This document shows positions 53,150 to 64,000 of a stretch of 64,000 nt of DNA, in pieces. The notes beneath the pieces are model-generated. The model saw nothing but the letters and a program-made list of their open reading frames with translations, had not been told where the DNA came from and searched no databases. Location of the stretch: assembly GCF_913062725.1 (NCBI RefSeq), contig NZ_CAJXWY010000011.1:16756-80755 (forward strand). The letters are read 5' to 3'. Source of the DNA: an uncultured Thiohalocapsa sp. Lineage in GTDB: Bacteria > Pseudomonadota > Gammaproteobacteria > Chromatiales > Chromatiaceae. Made by a program: the position numbers and the translations under genes. The first letter of the stretch is position 1; each line of letters begins with the position of its first letter.

Positions 53150-54502
53150 TCAGCGCGTGAGACCTGCGCCCGGCGCCTTGAGGTTTGCCTTTTTCATCAG
53201 CCCCTCGTATTGGTGCGACATCAGGTGTGCCTGCACCTGGGCCATGAAATCCATCACGACCACCACGACGATCAGCAACGAGGTGCCACCGAAGTAGAAG
53301 GGTACATTCCAGCCGACGATCAGAAACTCCGGCAGCAGGCACACTGCGGTGATGTACAAGGCGCCTGCGGCCGTCAGGCGCGTCATTACGGTGTCGATAT
53401 AGCGTGCGGTCTGCTCGCCGGGACGAATGCCTGGTATGAACGCCCCGGAGCGCTTCAGGTTGTCCGCCGTATCCTTGGAATTGAACACCAACGCCGTGTA
53501 GAAGAAACAGAAAAAGATGATCGCCGCGGCGTAGAAGATCACATAGATCGGCTCGCCGGGCGATAGCTTCGCTGTGATGTCCGCAAGCCAGCGCAGATCC
53601 TCCGACTGGCCGAACCATTGCCCGAGTGTGCCCGGAAACAGGATGATGCTGGATGCGAAGATCGGCGGGATCACCCCTGCCATGTTCAATTTCAGCGGCA
53701 GGTGTGTGCTCTGTGCCGCCATCATCCGCCGCCCCTGCTGTCGCCGGGCGTAGTTGACCGTGATCCGCCGTTGCCCGCGCTCGACGAACACCACGAAGGC
53801 CGTAACCGCCAGCGCCAAAGCGAACAGCGCGAGCACGGTCAGGGCATTCATCTCGCCGGTGCGTACCAGCTCCAAGGTACCGCCCACAGCGGCCGGGAGT
53901 CCGGCGACGATGCCGGCGAAGATGATCAGCGAGATGCCATTGCCGATGCCGCGCTCGGTGATCTGCTCTCCGAGCCACATGAGGAACATGGTGCCGGTCA
54001 CCAGGGACACCGCCGCGGTGAAGACGAACCCAAAGCCCTGTTGCACGACGATGGGCGAGCCACCTGCTGTCTGGCCCTGTAGGGCGATGGAGATGCCGAT
54101 GGCCTGAAAGGTCGCAAGCACCACCGTACCGTAGCGGGTGTACTGGGTGATCTTGCGACGTCCGGACTCGCCTTCCTTCTTCAGTTGCTCGAGCTTCGGG
54201 ATCACCGCGGCCATCAGCTGCATAATGATGCTGGCCGAGATGTACGGCATGATGCCCAGCGCCAGGATGCTCGCCCGCTCCAGAGCGCCCCCGGAGAACA
54301 TGTTGAACATGTCCAGAATGGAGCCCTGGTTTTGGTCGAACAGGACGGCCAGTGCCTCCGGGTTGACCCCGGGCACAGGGATGAAGGTGCCAATGCGGTA
54401 GACCAGCAAGGCACCGAGCACGAACAGCAAGCGCTGTCGCAGCTCGGTGAGCCTGCCCATCCCCCCAAGGGATTGCATGGCGGATACACTACTTTTCGCC
54501 AT
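53150..54502 (-). CDS. secY: Preprotein translocase subunit SecY
   Basis: A 450-residue inner-membrane channel protein with ten predicted transmembrane segments. Family markers include [32 protein letters not shown], the plug region [11 protein letters not shown] and [23 protein letters not shown] sequence in the middle. It forms the SecYEG pore for export and membrane insertion. It follows rplO by 121 bp, longer than in Escherichia coli, and precedes rpmJ. Confidence 0.97.
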   Translation of the reverse strand: MAKSSVSAMQSLGGMGRLTELRQRLLFVLGALLVYRIGTFIPVPGVNPEALAVLFDQNQGSILDMFNMFSGGALERASILALGIMPYISASIIMQLMAAVIPKLEQLKKEGESGRRKITQYTRYGTVVLATFQAIGISIALQGQTAGGSPIVVQQGFGFVFTAAVSLVTGTMFLMWLGEQITERGIGNGISLIIFAGIVAGLPAAVGGTLELVRTGEMNALTVLALFALALAVTAFVVFVERGQRRITVNYARRQQGRRMMAAQSTHLPLKLNMAGVIPPIFASSIILFPGTLGQWFGQSEDLRWLADITAKLSPGEPIYVIFYAAAIIFFCFFYTALVFNSKDTADNLKRSGAFIPGIRPGEQTARYIDTVMTRLTAAGALYITAVCLLPEFLIVGWNVPFYFGGTSLLIVVVVVMDFMAQVQAHLMSHQYEGLMKKANLKAPGAGLTR

Positions 54503-54623
54503 AGGTTTCTCGTCGAACCTGTGGTTGAGCTAGCCTGCGGCCGATGCGTGGGGCCGGGTGCTGATCGTCGCTGTTCGGTCGGCGCGGTCGCTGAGGCACG
54601 GTCGCGGTGCGCGTCAGCCGCGC

Positions 54624-55061
54624 TCAATCCTCCAGCACAGAGCCGCCGGCGGCCTCGATGGCGGCCCGAGCACCATGGGTGGTTGCCAGGCCACGTACGG
54701 TCAGCGCCCGATCGAGCTTCCCGGACTTGATGATTTTCACCCGCTTGACGGCGCGACTGATCAAACCGGCGGCGCGCAATGCATCCAGCGTTACTTCGTC
54801 ACCCGCGATCCGTGTCAGCTCGCCGAGGCGGATTTCGTCGCGGTCCGAGGCGCCGCGCGAATGAAAGCCCACCTTCGGCAGACGCCGTTGTAACGGCATC
54901 TGGCCGCCTTCGAAGCCAATTTTGTGGAATCCACCGGTGCGGGACTTCTGGCCCTTGTGACCGCGACCGCCGGTTTTGCCAAGCCCGCTGCCGATGCCGC
55001 GACCAACCCGCAAGCGCGAGGGACGGCTGCCCGGCGCCGGCTTCAAATCGTTAAGTTGCAT
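54624..55061 (-). CDS. rplO: 50S ribosomal protein L15
   Basis: A 145-residue L15 with the glycine-rich N-terminus [20 protein letters not shown], then KGQKSRTGG and [18 protein letters not shown] late-assembly protein of the large subunit. ATG 55061 follows the rpmD stop by one base, so the genes are tightly linked. Confidence 0.97.
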   Translation of the reverse strand: MQLNDLKPAPGSRPSRLRVGRGIGSGLGKTGGRGHKGQKSRTGGFHKIGFEGGQMPLQRRLPKVGFHSRGASDRDEIRLGELTRIAGDEVTLDALRAAGLISRAVKRVKIIKSGKLDRALTVRGLATTHGARAAIEAAGGSVLED

Positions 55062-55062
55062 G

Positions 55063-55257
55063 TCAGCTCCCGGTGACTTCACGCACCATGTAGGTGACCT
55101 TGTTCAGCATACCGCGGGTGGCTGGCGTATCTTCCACCTCAACGATCTGATGCATGCGCCGCAGTCCGAGGCCCCTGACACAGGCCTGGTGAGCCTTCAG
55201 CCGGCCATGCAGACTGCGGTAAAGCTGAACCCGCATCATCGTCGACTCGTCCTTCAT
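55063..55257 (-). CDS. rpmD: 50S ribosomal protein L30
   Basis: A 64-residue L30: [20 protein letters not shown], then [23 protein letters not shown] 55257 overlaps the rpsE stop by 4 nt. ATG 55239 (MMRVQLY) or its neighbour would also give a family-length protein, so the exact start is open by six or seven codons. Confidence 0.95.
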   Translation of the reverse strand: MKDESTMMRVQLYRSLHGRLKAHQACVRGLGLRRMHQIVEVEDTPATRGMLNKVTYMVREVTGS

Positions 55258-55760
55258 GACCGGATCTCCTCGACAGGCTTTCCGCGCTTGGCTGCGACGA
55301 GCTCCGCGTCGGCCATCTCGGTGAGGCCATTGATGGTGGCACGCACGACATTCATGGCGTTGTTGGTGCCAAGGCACTTGGCGAGCACGTTTTGCACACC
55401 CACCACTTCGAACACGGCCCGCATGGCGCCACCGGCGATGATACCGGTTCCCTCCGACGCCGGCTGCATGTATACCCGGGCGGCGCCGTGGCGGCCCACC
55501 AACGGATATTGCAACGTACTGCCCTTGAGGCGAACATCGACCATGTTCTTGCGTGCCGATTCCATGGCCTTCTGGATCGCCACCGGAACCTCCCGCGCTT
55601 TGCCGGTACCGAAGCCGACCCGCCCCTTGCCGTCACCGACGACCGTGAGCGCGCCGAAACCGAAGACGCGACCACCTTTCACCACCTTGGCGACACGGTT
55701 GACCGAGATGAGCTTTTCGAGGAGCTCGTCACCTTCGGGCTTGGGATTGAATGCTGCCAT
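55254..55760 (-). CDS. rpsE: 30S ribosomal protein S5
   Basis: A 168-residue S5 with the double-stranded-RNA-binding-like N-terminus ([20 protein letters not shown]) and the C-terminal domain [17 protein letters not shown] segment [19 protein letters not shown]. It helps translation fidelity and mRNA unwinding. spc operon, between rplR and rpmD. Confidence 0.97.
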   Translation of the reverse strand: MAAFNPKPEGDELLEKLISVNRVAKVVKGGRVFGFGALTVVGDGKGRVGFGTGKAREVPVAIQKAMESARKNMVDVRLKGSTLQYPLVGRHGAARVYMQPASEGTGIIAGGAMRAVFEVVGVQNVLAKCLGTNNAMNVVRATINGLTEMADAELVAAKRGKPVEEIRS

Positions 55761-55770
55761 GTGCCCTTCC

Positions 55771-56127
55771 TCAGAACTTGAGCCCGTTGTCGCGCGCGGC
55801 ATCGGCCAACGCCTTGACACGCCCGTGATATTTGAAGCCGGAGCGATCGAAGCTCACGTGCTCGATGCCGGCTGCCCGTGCCCGCTCGGCCACCAGGCGC
55901 CCGATCGCCGCCGCCGCCGCGGCATTGCCGGAATGCCCTTCGGCGCTCTGGCGGTACTCTTTGTCGAGCGTGGACGCACTGGTGACGACGTGGTCGCCGG
56001 CGGGCGTGATGATCTGCGCATAGATATGCTGTGGCGAACGGTGCACACAAAGCCGGTGCGCGCCCAGCTCGCGAATCTTCGCGCGGGCCCGGGCGGCCCG
56101 CCGCAGCCGTGATTGTTTCTTGTCCAT
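55771..56127 (-). CDS. rplR: 50S ribosomal protein L18
   Basis: A 118-residue L18 starting [18 protein letters not shown]. The C-terminal part carries [20 protein letters not shown]. It carries 5S rRNA into the large subunit with L5. ATG 56127 lies 10 bp after rplF. Confidence 0.97.
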   Translation of the reverse strand: MDKKQSRLRRAARARAKIRELGAHRLCVHRSPQHIYAQIITPAGDHVVTSASTLDKEYRQSAEGHSGNAAAAAAIGRLVAERARAAGIEHVSFDRSGFKYHGRVKALADAARDNGLKF

Positions 56128-56137
56128 CACTGACACC

Positions 56138-56671
56138 CTATTTCTTTTTCGCCTCTTTACGCACGACGTACTCATCGGCGTAGCGCACACCCTTGCCCTT
56201 GTATGGCTCCGGCGGGCGGAAGCCGCGGATCTCGGCGGCCACCTGACCGACGCGCTGCTTGTCCGAGCCCCTGACGACGATCTCGGTCGCGGCGGGCGTC
56301 TCGATGTCGATACCGTCTGGCACCGCGTAGTCGATGGGATGCGAGAAGCCGAGGGAGAGACTGAGGACTTTGCCCTTGGCCTGTGCTCGGTAGCCGACAC
56401 CCACAAGACTGAGCTTTCGCTCGAAGCCGGTGCTCACACCCACAACCATATTATTGATCAGCGCCCTGGTCGTACCGGCCATGGCCCAATGTTCGGGACG
56501 GCCGCCTTCAGGGGCGACGCGCACCAGGCCATCGTCGACCGCGACGGATACGCTATCATGCACTCTCCAATCCATGGTGCCCTTTGGTCCTTTGACCGCG
56601 ACTTCTTGACCGCTGACCCGCACCTCCACGCCGGCAGGGACCGCAACGGGTGCTTTTGCAACTCGTGACAT
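56138..56671 (-). CDS. rplF: 50S ribosomal protein L6
   Basis: A 177-residue L6 with two repeated domains; markers include [29 protein letters not shown] and the C-terminal [16 protein letters not shown]. It lies near the GTPase centre. ATG 56671. Confidence 0.97.
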   Translation of the reverse strand: MSRVAKAPVAVPAGVEVRVSGQEVAVKGPKGTMDWRVHDSVSVAVDDGLVRVAPEGGRPEHWAMAGTTRALINNMVVGVSTGFERKLSLVGVGYRAQAKGKVLSLSLGFSHPIDYAVPDGIDIETPAATEIVVRGSDKQRVGQVAAEIRGFRPPEPYKGKGVRYADEYVVRKEAKKK

Positions 56672-56684
56672 GTCCGGCCTCCTG

Positions 56685-57080
56685 TTACGCAACGTAGGCG
56701 ATGATTTCGCCGCCGTGACCCGCTTCCCGGGCTTGGCGGTCCGTCATCAGACCTTTGGACGTGGAGACGATGGCCACACCGAGCCCCGCCCACACCCGGG
56801 GCAGCTCGTTGCAACCGCGATAGATGCGCAGCCCTGGCCGGGACACGCGCTTGAGCTCTTCGATGACGGGCTTACCACGGAAATATTTCAGCCGCAGCTC
56901 CAACTGCACCTTACCGTCGGCCTCATGCACCGCAAAATCGGTGATGTACCCCTCGTCTTTGAGCAATGCAGCGATGGCGCTTTTCTGTTTCGAGGCCGGC
57001 ATGCGGATCGTGATCTTTCCGCGTGCCTGGCCGTTGCGAATATGCGTCAGCATATCCGCGATGGGATCCGACATACTCAT
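56685..57080 (-). CDS. rpsH: 30S ribosomal protein S8
   Basis: A 131-residue S8 with [16 protein letters not shown] and the C-terminal [20 protein letters not shown]. In Escherichia coli S8 represses the spc operon by binding the rplE start region. ATG 57080 is preferred to ATG 57074 because GAGGAG lies at a suitable distance. Confidence 0.97.
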   Translation of the reverse strand: MSMSDPIADMLTHIRNGQARGKITIRMPASKQKSAIAALLKDEGYITDFAVHEADGKVQLELRLKYFRGKPVIEELKRVSRPGLRIYRGCNELPRVWAGLGVAIVSTSKGLMTDRQAREAGHGGEIIAYVA

Positions 57081-57188
57081 AGGTTTGACTCCTCAGGTCA
57101 GGCCGCCGCCGTCGACGCGATACCCGGATTGGGACTGCTGCGATGCCCGCCGCTGCCCCCGATTATGGACCTGGTAGCCAGGCCGCAA

Positions 57189-57494
57189 TTACCAGCTCGC
57201 CTTCACCACACCCGGCACGTCACCACGCATCACCGCTTCGCGCAGCTTGTTCCGGCAAAGGCCAAACTTGCGATAGACCGCGTGTGGCCTACCACTGACA
57301 CGACAACGCCGCTGCTTGCGCGCGGGGCTCGCGTCCCGCGGCAGTTTTTGTAGCGCCATGACGGCGCCATCAACCGTCTCAGGCTCGGCGCTGCGATCGT
57401 TGATAATGGCCTTGAGACGCTCGCGCTTCGCAGCGAACCGCGCCGCTGTCCGTGCCCGCTTGACTTCACGCGCCACCATGCTCTTTTTCGCCAT
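57189..57494 (-). CDS. rpsN: 30S ribosomal protein S14
   Basis: A 101-residue S14 of the long, zinc-free form: [20 protein letters not shown], then [20 protein letters not shown]. There is no CxxC pair, so it is not the zinc-dependent type. spc operon between rplE and rpsH. Confidence 0.97.
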   Translation of the reverse strand: MAKKSMVAREVKRARTAARFAAKRERLKAIINDRSAEPETVDGAVMALQKLPRDASPARKQRRCRVSGRPHAVYRKFGLCRNKLREAVMRGDVPGVVKASW

Positions 57495-57502
57495 GACTCG
57501 AC

Positions 57503-58042
57503 CTATGTGCGAAACGGAAAATTGAATGCATCCAGCAACGCGCGTCCCTCATCGTCGGTGCGCGCCGTCGTGGTGATCGTGACATCAAGCCCGCGAATCG
57601 TATCGATCTTGTCGTAGTCGATTTCCGGAAAAATGATCTGCTCACGCACACCCATGGAATAGTTGCCGCGGCCATCGAATGCCTTGGGACTCAGGCCCCG
57701 GAAGTCACGGATGCGCGGAATCGCGATATTGATGAGTCGATCAAGGAACTCATACATACGCTCGCGCCGCAACGTTACTTTGCAGCCGATCGGCCAGCCC
57801 TCGCGAATCTTGAAGCCCGCCACCGACTTCCGGGCCTTGGTCACGATGGGCTTCTGACCGGCGATCCGGGTCAGATCACCGACGGCATTCTCCATGATCT
57901 TTTTATCGTTGATCGCCTCGCCGACCCCCATGTTCAGGGTGACTTTTACCAACCGTGGCACCTGCATCACACTGCCGTAGTCAAAGCGTTCCTGCAGTTG
58001 TTGGACGATCTGCTCCTGATATTGTGTTGCGAGTCTGGACAT
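57503..58042 (-). CDS. rplE: 50S ribosomal protein L5
   Basis: A 179-residue L5 with [35 protein letters not shown] and the C-terminal [18 protein letters not shown]. It binds 5S rRNA and contacts the P-site tRNA. spc operon. Confidence 0.97.
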   Translation of the reverse strand: MSRLATQYQEQIVQQLQERFDYGSVMQVPRLVKVTLNMGVGEAINDKKIMENAVGDLTRIAGQKPIVTKARKSVAGFKIREGWPIGCKVTLRRERMYEFLDRLINIAIPRIRDFRGLSPKAFDGRGNYSMGVREQIIFPEIDYDKIDTIRGLDVTITTTARTDDEGRALLDAFNFPFRT

Positions 58043-58053
58043 ATCTGCTCAAC

Positions 58054-58371
58054 TCAAACGTCGACGACTTCGCCGTCGGACTTGAAGATCCGCACTTTGC
58101 GGCCGTCGCCAAGCACCTTGAAGCCAACCCGGTCGGGGCCGTCTTTCGCCGGGTTGTAGAGCCCGACGTTGGAGACGTGCAGCGGCATTTCCTTGTCGAT
58201 GATCCCGCCGCCGACGCCCTTGTTGGGGTTTGGCTTTTGATGCTTCTTGGCTATATTGACATTCTCGACGACGACGTGGCTCGTGTCGATGACACGCAGC
58301 ACGGTGCCCCGCTTACCCTTGTCTTTACCGGTGACGACCATCACGTCGTCGCCCACTTTAACTTTGCGCAT
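58054..58371 (-). CDS. rplX: 50S ribosomal protein L24
   Basis: A 105-residue L24 starting [20 protein letters not shown] (KOW motif) and continuing with [13 protein letters not shown]. An early assembly protein near the exit tunnel. ATG 58371, between rplN and rplE. Confidence 0.97.
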   Translation of the reverse strand: MRKVKVGDDVMVVTGKDKGKRGTVLRVIDTSHVVVENVNIAKKHQKPNPNKGVGGGIIDKEMPLHVSNVGLYNPAKDGPDRVGFKVLGDGRKVRIFKSDGEVVDV

Positions 58372-58404
58372 TGCTTTTCCACCCTGGCCGATGCGACCCC
58401 ACAC

Positions 58405-58773
58405 TCAAAGCACTTCGGGGGCCAGCGAAATGATCTTCATGAACCGCTCGCTTCGCAATTCACGTGTCACCGGCCCGAAGATGCGCGTGCCAATGGGCTG
58501 TAACTGGTTGTTCAGCAGCACGGCAGCGTTACCGTCGAAGCGGATCAGTGAGCCGTCCGGACGACGCACGCCCTTGCGCGTGCGAACCACCACGGCGCTG
58601 AACACATCGCCCTTCTTCACCTTGCCCCGCGGGATGGCATCCTTCACCGTCACCTTGACGATGTCGCCAATGTTGGCATAGCGCCGATGCGAGCCACCCA
58701 AGACCTTGATGCACTGTACGGCCCGCGCACCGCTGTTATCCGCGACACCGAGGCGGGTTTGCATTTGAATCAT
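58405..58773 (-). CDS. rplN: 50S ribosomal protein L14
   Basis: A 122-residue L14 starting [20 protein letters not shown], the near-invariant family start. First gene of the spc operon. It takes part in the subunit interface with L19. Confidence 0.97.
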   Translation of the reverse strand: MIQMQTRLGVADNSGARAVQCIKVLGGSHRRYANIGDIVKVTVKDAIPRGKVKKGDVFSAVVVRTRKGVRRPDGSLIRFDGNAAVLLNNQLQPIGTRIFGPVTRELRSERFMKIISLAPEVL

Positions 58774-58830
58774 TGTCTAGTCCTACCTCTGAAAAATAGT
58801 CCTCTCATCCCGGCGGCGGCATCCGACGCA

Positions 58831-59088
58831 TCAGCGCGCTTTCTCAACGATGTCGATCAGACGCCAGCACTTGGTCTTGGACAACGGGCGGCACTGCTCG
58901 ACCCGAACCCAGTCACCGGGGTTACAGGCATTGTCGGCGTCGTGGGCGTGCAGCTTCATCGACCGCCGCAGGAACTTGCCATAGATCGGGTGCTTGACGC
59001 GCCGCTCGACGAGCACGGTAATGGTGCGGTCCATGGCATTGCTGACCACACGGCCGCTCGCGATTCGGTTGCTGTTTTCTTCGGACAT
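58831..59088 (-). CDS. rpsQ: 30S ribosomal protein S17
   Basis: An 85-residue S17: [20 protein letters not shown], then [23 protein letters not shown] 59088 gives the usual length; an upstream in-frame ATG at 59103 would add five residues, and no strong ribosome-binding site decides. Last gene of the S10 operon. Confidence 0.95.
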   Translation of the reverse strand: MSEENSNRIASGRVVSNAMDRTITVLVERRVKHPIYGKFLRRSMKLHAHDADNACNPGDWVRVEQCRPLSKTKCWRLIDIVEKAR

Positions 59089-59147
59089 GGTGTTGTCATC
59101 CATCTGGGCTGGGCTGCCTGTGGCGCCGCCATTGTATGCTGGCACAA

Positions 59148-59363
59148 TCAGTGGCCACCGTCGGCGCTATGGGCGGCCGACTGTTCCGCGAGCACCGTCT
59201 TGATGCGTGCGATCTCACGGCGAACGACCTTGAACTGCGATGGGCGACTCAACTGCCCGCTGCCCTTTTGCATCCGCAGGTTGAACTGCTCTTTCAGCAG
59301 CTCGAGCAGCTGCTTCTCCAGGTCTTCCCGCGCCTGCCCGCGTAGCTCGGCGGCCTTGCTCAC
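59148..59363 (-). CDS. rpmC: 50S ribosomal protein L29
   Basis: A 71-residue L29 with the two-helix pattern [20 protein letters not shown], then [12 protein letters not shown]. It lines the polypeptide exit. The start is GTG at 59363, overlapping the rplP stop as GTGA, so translation is coupled. Confidence 0.96.
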   Translation of the reverse strand: MSKAAELRGQAREDLEKQLLELLKEQFNLRMQKGSGQLSRPSQFKVVRREIARIKTVLAEQSAAHSADGGH

Positions 59364-59773
59364 AGCATCGTCCTCTTCTCAAATCTTGTCTGCACCGGCA
59401 GCTTCGCCGCGGCGAGGCGGAAGGCTTCGCGCGCCAGTTCCTCGGAGACACCTTCGATCTCGTACAGCATGCGACCTGGCTGCACCAGTGCAACCCAGTA
59501 CTCGACGTTGCCCTTGCCCTTACCCATGCGCACTTCAAGTGGCTTCTTGGAGATCGGCTTGTCCGGGAACAGCCGGATCCAGAGCTTACCGCCGCGCCGC
59601 ACTTTTCGGGTGATGGCGCGGCGCGCCGCCTCGATCTGCCGTGCGGTGATACGTCCCCGACCCGTAGCCTTCAGTCCGAACTCGCCGAACGAGACCTGGT
59701 TGCCACTTTGTGCAAGACCGCGATTGCGACCCTTATGCTGTTTGCGGAACTTGGTTCTTTTCGGTTGCAGCAT
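59360..59773 (-). CDS. rplP: 50S ribosomal protein L16
   Basis: A 137-residue L16 starting [19 protein letters not shown]. It carries the conserved [20 protein letters not shown] segment next to the A-site tRNA. S10 operon between rpsC and rpmC. Confidence 0.97.
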   Translation of the reverse strand: MLQPKRTKFRKQHKGRNRGLAQSGNQVSFGEFGLKATGRGRITARQIEAARRAITRKVRRGGKLWIRLFPDKPISKKPLEVRMGKGKGNVEYWVALVQPGRMLYEIEGVSEELAREAFRLAAAKLPVQTRFEKRTML

Positions 59774-59776
59774 GTC

Positions 59777-60457
59777 TTACCCCCTCCGTGAACTGCGCTT
59801 CTCACTTGGCTGCGGCTCCTCGGGCATACCTTCGAAGACCTCGCCCCGGAACACCCACACCTTGACACCCAGAATGCCGTAAGTGGTTCGCGCCTCGGCG
59901 AATCCGTAGTCGATATCCGCACGCAGGGTATGCAACGGCACGCGTCCCTCGCGGTACCACTCGGAACGGGCGATCTCCGCACCATTGAGGCGGCCGGCGA
60001 TATTGACACGAACACCACCGGCACCGGCCCGCATGGTGGACTGCACTGCGCGCTTCATGGCGCGACGGAACATGATGCGCCGCTCGAGCTGTTGTGCAAT
60101 ACCCTCGGCCACCAGCTGGGCATCGAGCTCGGGCTTGCGAATTTCTTCGATGCTAATGTGCACCGGAATGCCCATGCGTCGCGAGACCTCGCCACGCAGC
60201 TTATCGATTTCCTCGCCTTTCTTCCCAATGACCACACCCGGCCGCGCGGTATGGATGGTGATATGCGCATTCTTCGCTGGCCGGTTGATTTGAATCCGGC
60301 TGACCGATGCTGCGGCGAGCTTTTTCTTCAGGTACTCCCTGACCTCGAGATCGTTGTTCAGGAAGTCGGCATAGTCCTTCGAATCGGCATACCAAGTGGA
60401 CGTCCAGTCCTTGACGATGCCGAGTCGAATGCCGGTCGGATTAACTTTCTGTCCCAT
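59777..60457 (-). CDS. rpsC: 30S ribosomal protein S3
   Basis: A 226-residue S3 starting [20 protein letters not shown], with the KH domain [20 protein letters not shown]. It forms the mRNA entry site with S4 and S5. S10 operon. Confidence 0.97.
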   Translation of the reverse strand: MGQKVNPTGIRLGIVKDWTSTWYADSKDYADFLNNDLEVREYLKKKLAAASVSRIQINRPAKNAHITIHTARPGVVIGKKGEEIDKLRGEVSRRMGIPVHISIEEIRKPELDAQLVAEGIAQQLERRIMFRRAMKRAVQSTMRAGAGGVRVNIAGRLNGAEIARSEWYREGRVPLHTLRADIDYGFAEARTTYGILGVKVWVFRGEVFEGMPEEPQPSEKRSSRRG

Positions 60458-60471
60458 GACCTCTAGCGACC

Positions 60472-60804
60472 TCAGTCTTCGGCGACCGTCACGCTAATGT
60501 GACTGGTACGTTTCAAGATGCGTGAGGCCCGCCCTTTCGCGCGGGCCCGGATGCGTTTCATGGTCGGTCCTTCGTTCACCTGCACGGCGACAACTTTCAG
60601 CTCGTCGACGTCAGCTCCGGCGTTGCTCTCGGCGTTGGCGATCGCCGATTCGAGGATCTTTTTGAAGATATCTGCCGATTTCTTCGTGCTGAACTGCAGG
60701 TCGTTCAGGGCACGCTCCACGTGCAGGCCCCGAATCTGGTCGCCGACGAGGCGTGCCTTCTGCGCAGAAACACGTGCATATTTCAGTGTCGCCACCGCTT
60801 GCAT
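60472..60804 (-). CDS. rplV: 50S ribosomal protein L22
   Basis: A 110-residue L22 with [20 protein letters not shown] and the tip-hairpin region [20 protein letters not shown]. Its beta-hairpin lines the exit tunnel, where macrolide resistance changes map. S10 operon. Confidence 0.97.
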   Translation of the reverse strand: MQAVATLKYARVSAQKARLVGDQIRGLHVERALNDLQFSTKKSADIFKKILESAIANAESNAGADVDELKVVAVQVNEGPTMKRIRARAKGRASRILKRTSHISVTVAED

Positions 60805-60828
60805 GATGAGTCTCCTGATCGTCTCAGC

Positions 60829-61107
60829 TCAGCGCTTCTTGGCCTTACGATCCGCGGCATGGCCGCGGAACGTCCGCGTGAGCGCAAATTCACCAAGCTT
60901 GTGGCCAATCATGTTTTCGTTGATCAGCACCGGCACATGCTGGCGACCGTTGTGAATGGCGATGGTCAAGCCGACCATTTCGGGCACGACCATCGAACGC
61001 CGGGACCAGGTCTTGATTGGGCGCTTGCTGTTTTGAGCCACCGCATCGGTCACCTTCTTCGCCAGATGGTGGTCGATGTAAGGGCCTTTTCTAATTGAGC
61101 GTGGCAC
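60829..61107 (-). CDS. rpsS: 30S ribosomal protein S19
   Basis: A 92-residue S19 starting [19 protein letters not shown], then [20 protein letters not shown] and [15 protein letters not shown]. It binds the head of 16S rRNA with S13. S10 operon. Confidence 0.97.
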   Translation of the reverse strand: MPRSIRKGPYIDHHLAKKVTDAVAQNSKRPIKTWSRRSMVVPEMVGLTIAIHNGRQHVPVLINENMIGHKLGEFALTRTFRGHAADRKAKKR

Positions 61108-61127
61108 TGACTGAACCTCGAAGCTGC

Positions 61128-61955
61128 TTACTTACGACCGCGACGACGCACAATCATGCCGTCGGTGCGCTTGTTCTTGCGGGTTTTGTAGCCTTTGGTC
61201 GGCACACCCCAGGGCGTGACGGGATTGCGGCCACCACTGGTCCGACCCTCACCGCCGCCATGGGGGTGATCAACCGGGTTCATGACAACGCCGCGCACCG
61301 TAGGACGGACGCCGCGCCAGCGCGTCGCGCCAGCCTTGCCCAGCTTGCGGAGGCTGTGCTCACCGTTACCCACGGCGCCGATGACCGCGCGACACTCCGC
61401 GTGCACCCGGCGCATTTCGCCCGAGCGCAGGCGTAATGTGGCCTGATCGCCCTCACGTGCCACCAACTGCACCGAAGCCCCGGCGGAGCGTGCGATCTGG
61501 GCACCCTTTCCGGGTCGCAGCTCGACGCCGTGGAGTTCGGTGCCCACCGGTATATTGCGCAACGGCAGGCAGTTACCGACGGCGATGGGGGCTGTCTCGG
61601 AGGCGACGACCGTATCCCCGGCCTTCAAGCCCTTCGGGGCGAGGACATAGGACCAGTCGCCGTCGAGATACTTCAGAAGCGCCAGGTTGGCGGAGCGATT
61701 CGGATCGTATTCAAATCGCTCGACCACGGCAGGAACGTCCTGCTTGCGGCGCTTGAAATCGACGATCCTGTAGCGTTGCTTGTGCCCACCCCCGCGATGA
61801 CGAACACTGATGCGACCGGCATTGTTGCGGCCGCCGCTACGGGTTTTCTTTGCAACCAGTCCCTCCATGGGCGGGCCCTGATGAAGCTCGGGGCTGGTCA
61901 CCTTGACCATGAACCGCCGCCCGGGCGACGAAGGTTTCATTTTGACGATAGCCAT
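61128..61955 (-). CDS. rplB: 50S ribosomal protein L2
   Basis: A 275-residue L2, essential for subunit association and the peptidyl-transferase centre. Markers are [40 protein letters not shown], and the conserved [19 protein letters not shown] with the functional histidine. S10 operon. Confidence 0.98.
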   Translation of the reverse strand: MAIVKMKPSSPGRRFMVKVTSPELHQGPPMEGLVAKKTRSGGRNNAGRISVRHRGGGHKQRYRIVDFKRRKQDVPAVVERFEYDPNRSANLALLKYLDGDWSYVLAPKGLKAGDTVVASETAPIAVGNCLPLRNIPVGTELHGVELRPGKGAQIARSAGASVQLVAREGDQATLRLRSGEMRRVHAECRAVIGAVGNGEHSLRKLGKAGATRWRGVRPTVRGVVMNPVDHPHGGGEGRTSGGRNPVTPWGVPTKGYKTRKNKRTDGMIVRRRGRK

Positions 61956-61981
61956 ATCGGTCTACTCCGCTGTGTCGCCGC

Positions 61982-62278
61982 TCAGGCGCCAGCGCCGAAA
62001 TCGATGTCGTAACCGGGCTTCAGATCCACGTAAGCCTTCCGCCAGCCTGGGCGACGGCCGTTACGTGCGCCGAAGCGCTTGTTCTTACCCTTGACGTTGA
62101 GCACCTGGACGGCGTTCACCTCGACGTCGAAGAGCAATTCCACCGCGCGCCCGATCTCTTGTTTGGTGGCATCCGTGGCGACCCGGAACACGAACTGCCC
62201 ATCGGCATCCGCGGCGATCGTGGACTTTTCGGAAATCACCGGCCCCAGCAGGACCTTCATCAAGCGTTCCTGGTTCAT
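61982..62278 (-). CDS. rplW: 50S ribosomal protein L23
   Basis: A 98-residue L23: [20 protein letters not shown] and [13 protein letters not shown] segment [20 protein letters not shown]. It docks trigger factor and SRP at the tunnel exit. ATG 62278 overlaps the rplD stop (ATGA). Confidence 0.97.
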   Translation of the reverse strand: MNQERLMKVLLGPVISEKSTIAADADGQFVFRVATDATKQEIGRAVELLFDVEVNAVQVLNVKGKNKRFGARNGRRPGWRKAYVDLKPGYDIDFGAGA

Positions 62279-62877
62279 GCGAAACGCGCCTCCAATCGTT
62301 CGAGTGCCGGTCTCGTCAGCACCAGGTGCCCGAAGCCGATGAGACTGACCGGGTCGACCCGCAACGCGGTCGCCACATCGACGCGTGGCAGATTGCGAGC
62401 AGCCAGCGTCAGGTACGCGTTCTGCTCGTCAACGACGATCAGGGCCTCGTCCAGACCAAGGGCGGCGAGCTGCGACTTCAGGGCCTGTGTCTTCGGCGCT
62501 TCGAGATCGAGCGTCTCCACGATATGCACCCGGCCGAGACGCGAGAGCTCCGAAAGGATTGCCCGGATTGCGCCCCGGTACATTTTCCGATTCACCTTCT
62601 GCGCATAGCTGCGCGGCTCAGCCGCGAATGCTTTGCCGCCAGAGCGCCAAAGCGGACTGCGGGTGGTACCCGCCCGAGCGCGGCCGGTGCCCTTTTGCCG
62701 GTAGGGCTTGGAGCCACCGCCACTGACAGCGGCTCGATTCTTTTGCGCCTTGGTGCCAGCGCGGGCGCCCGCCAAATACGCGGTGACCACCTGATGCACG
62801 AGCGACTCGTTGTAGTCGACGCCGAAGACCGAGTCGGAGACCTCGACCGTCACGCCATTGGCTGCGTTGAGCTGCAT
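62275..62877 (-). CDS. rplD: 50S ribosomal protein L4
   Basis: A 200-residue L4 with the tunnel loop [20 protein letters not shown] and [12 protein letters not shown]. In Escherichia coli L4 also represses the S10 operon through its leader; that leader would lie upstream of rpsJ and was not analysed here. Confidence 0.97.
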   Translation of the reverse strand: MQLNAANGVTVEVSDSVFGVDYNESLVHQVVTAYLAGARAGTKAQKNRAAVSGGGSKPYRQKGTGRARAGTTRSPLWRSGGKAFAAEPRSYAQKVNRKMYRGAIRAILSELSRLGRVHIVETLDLEAPKTQALKSQLAALGLDEALIVVDEQNAYLTLAARNLPRVDVATALRVDPVSLIGFGHLVLTRPALERLEARFA

Positions 62878-62884
62878 GACTCCC

Positions 62885-63535
62885 TCAACCCCTGTTCTTT
62901 TGCTTAACCGACGGCAGCACCACCAAGCGACCGCCCGCAGGACCGGGTACGCCGCCCTTGACCAGCAGGAGGTTCCGCTCCACGTCTATGCGCACGATTT
63001 CCAGGTTTTGCTGACACCGATTGACATTGCCGTGCTGACCGGCCATGCGCTTACCCTTAAAGACCCGGCCGGGCGTTTGACACTGGCCGATGGAGCCTGG
63101 GGCGCGGTGCGAGAGTGAGTTTCCATGGCTGTTATCCTGGCCACGGAAGTGGTGACGGCGAATACCGCCCGAGAAGCCTCGCCCTTTGGTGATGCCGCGC
63201 ACGTCGACCTTTTGGCCAGCCTCGAACACGCCGACACCGACCTCGGCACCGGCGACCAGATCGTCGCCGTCACCGTCATCGAGTCGGAACTCGCACAGGT
63301 TGTCGCCCGCTTCGACACCGGCTTTCGCAAAGTGGCCAGCCATGGGCTTGGTGATCCGCGACGCACGTCGCGAGCCGCTGGTCAGCTGGACGGCCCGGTA
63401 GCCGTCGGTCTCCTCGGTACGCACCTGACTCACCCGGTTTGGCGTGACCTCGATGACGGTCACGGGGGTACTGGCGCCGTCTTCTGCGAAGATACGCGTC
63501 ATGCCGGCCTTACGCCCGATTACTCCAATGCTCAT
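62885..63535 (-). CDS. rplC: 50S ribosomal protein L3
   Basis: A 216-residue L3 starting [20 protein letters not shown]. It carries [11 protein letters not shown] and the conserved [20 protein letters not shown] loop that is glutamine-methylated by PrmB in enterics, then RMAGQHGN. S10 operon, second gene. Confidence 0.97.
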   Translation of the reverse strand: MSIGVIGRKAGMTRIFAEDGASTPVTVIEVTPNRVSQVRTEETDGYRAVQLTSGSRRASRITKPMAGHFAKAGVEAGDNLCEFRLDDGDGDDLVAGAEVGVGVFEAGQKVDVRGITKGRGFSGGIRRHHFRGQDNSHGNSLSHRAPGSIGQCQTPGRVFKGKRMAGQHGNVNRCQQNLEIVRIDVERNLLLVKGGVPGPAGGRLVVLPSVKQKNRG

Positions 63536-63603
63536 GTCTGTCTTCCCGTTCTCGACGGCATGGTGGTTACCCGAGATCCATGCCGCGACGATCTTAGTGC
63601 TGT

Positions 63604-63915
63604 CTAACTGAGCCGGATGGACACATCCACGCCGGCCGCGAGATCGAGCTTCATCAACGCATCCACCGTTTTATCGGTGGGATCGACGATATCCATCAGG
63701 CGCTTGTGCGTGCGCAGCTCATACTGATCGCGGGCGTCCTTGTTCACGTGCGGGGAGATCAGCACCGTGTAGCGCTCGTGCTTCGAGGGCAGCGGTACCG
63801 GTCCGCGAACCTGGGCGCCTGTGCGCTTGGCGGTGTCGACGATTTCCCGTGCGGATTGGTCGATCAGACGGTGATCGAACGCCTTCAGGCGGATGCGAAT
63901 ACGTTGGTTGGCCAT
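63604..63915 (-). CDS. rpsJ: 30S ribosomal protein S10
   Basis: A 103-residue S10 starting [20 protein letters not shown], with [20 protein letters not shown]. It also acts in NusB-NusE antitermination. First gene of the S10 operon. It begins 7 bp after the tuf stop, so it may be partly transcribed from the str operon promoter. Confidence 0.97.
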   Translation of the reverse strand: MANQRIRIRLKAFDHRLIDQSAREIVDTAKRTGAQVRGPVPLPSKHERYTVLISPHVNKDARDQYELRTHKRLMDIVDPTDKTVDALMKLDLAAGVDVSIRLS

Positions 63916-63922
63916 GTCCTGA

Positions 63923-64000
63923 TTACTCGATGATCTTCGCCACCACGCCGGCGCCGACGGTACGACCGCCTTCGCGCACCGCAAAGCGCAGCCCCTCCTC
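63923..64000 (-). CDS. tuf: Elongation factor Tu, C-terminal end (cut by window edge)
   Basis: The last 25 codons and stop TAA of EF-Tu: [20 protein letters not shown], then AKIIE. Only the end of domain 3 is in the window. A tuf gene just before rpsJ is the usual str-S10 junction in proteobacteria. EF-Tu delivers aminoacyl-tRNA to the ribosome. Confidence 0.95.
   Translation of the reverse strand, partial: EEGLRFAVREGGRTVGAGVVAKIIE

Overview
The window is a high-GC bacterial chromosome segment. The complete S10-spc-alpha ribosomal block (tuf end, rpsJ through rplQ, with secY and rpoA) is in gammaproteobacterial order with gammaproteobacterial-looking proteins. Other genes (trhP, hybrid CheB/CheR kinase, UgpC-type ATPase) fit a GC-rich gammaproteobacterium, perhaps of the Chromatiales/Ectothiorhodospiraceae type. 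That placement is inference.

Left edge, about 1-5.5 kb, is an accessory/defence island. It holds a BamHI-type restriction-modification system (R, controller protein, divergent methyltransferase, two C-boxes), then a visibly A/T-richer two-gene operon of a ParA-type ATPase and a SIR2-domain protein joined by a GTGA overlap, a group II intron ribozyme with no reverse transcriptase gene, and a ParE-type toxin-antitoxin pair. The ParA-SIR2 pair is the best candidate for an undescribed defence system.

5.6-31.6 kb is mixed housekeeping and signalling. It contains an orphan UgpC/MalK-type ATPase, two small receiver proteins (one with Glu at the phosphoacceptor site), class I aldolase, a PAS-PAS HisKA_3-type kinase, and a decayed stretch (13.2-14.8 kb) with remnants of polX, an Fpg/Nei glycosylase, ppsA and gap around a secreted EF-hand gene. 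It continues with a P2-type cation ATPase, an ABC exporter, a 1342-residue CheB-CheR-PAS-kinase-receiver hybrid, a secreted amidase-fold protein lacking its catalytic triad, trhP with a ChaN-PDZ protein, an M1-like peptidase and a NarL-type regulator.

31.7-49 kb is rich in stress and DNA-repair genes. It contains the mrfA-mrfB helicase/exonuclease operon, a Uma2 nuclease, three Hsp20 genes with a perfect CIRCE element upstream, a class II photolyase fused to a renalase-like oxidoreductase, a degenerate CDP-alcohol phosphotransferase/beta-lactamase-fold pair, and an 1875-residue tandem UvrA. A DUF62 SAM-hydrolase gene follows on the other strand.

49.8-64 kb is the ribosomal protein block on the minus strand, ending at a strong intrinsic terminator after rplQ. 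No tRNA, rRNA, CRISPR array or intact insertion sequence was seen.
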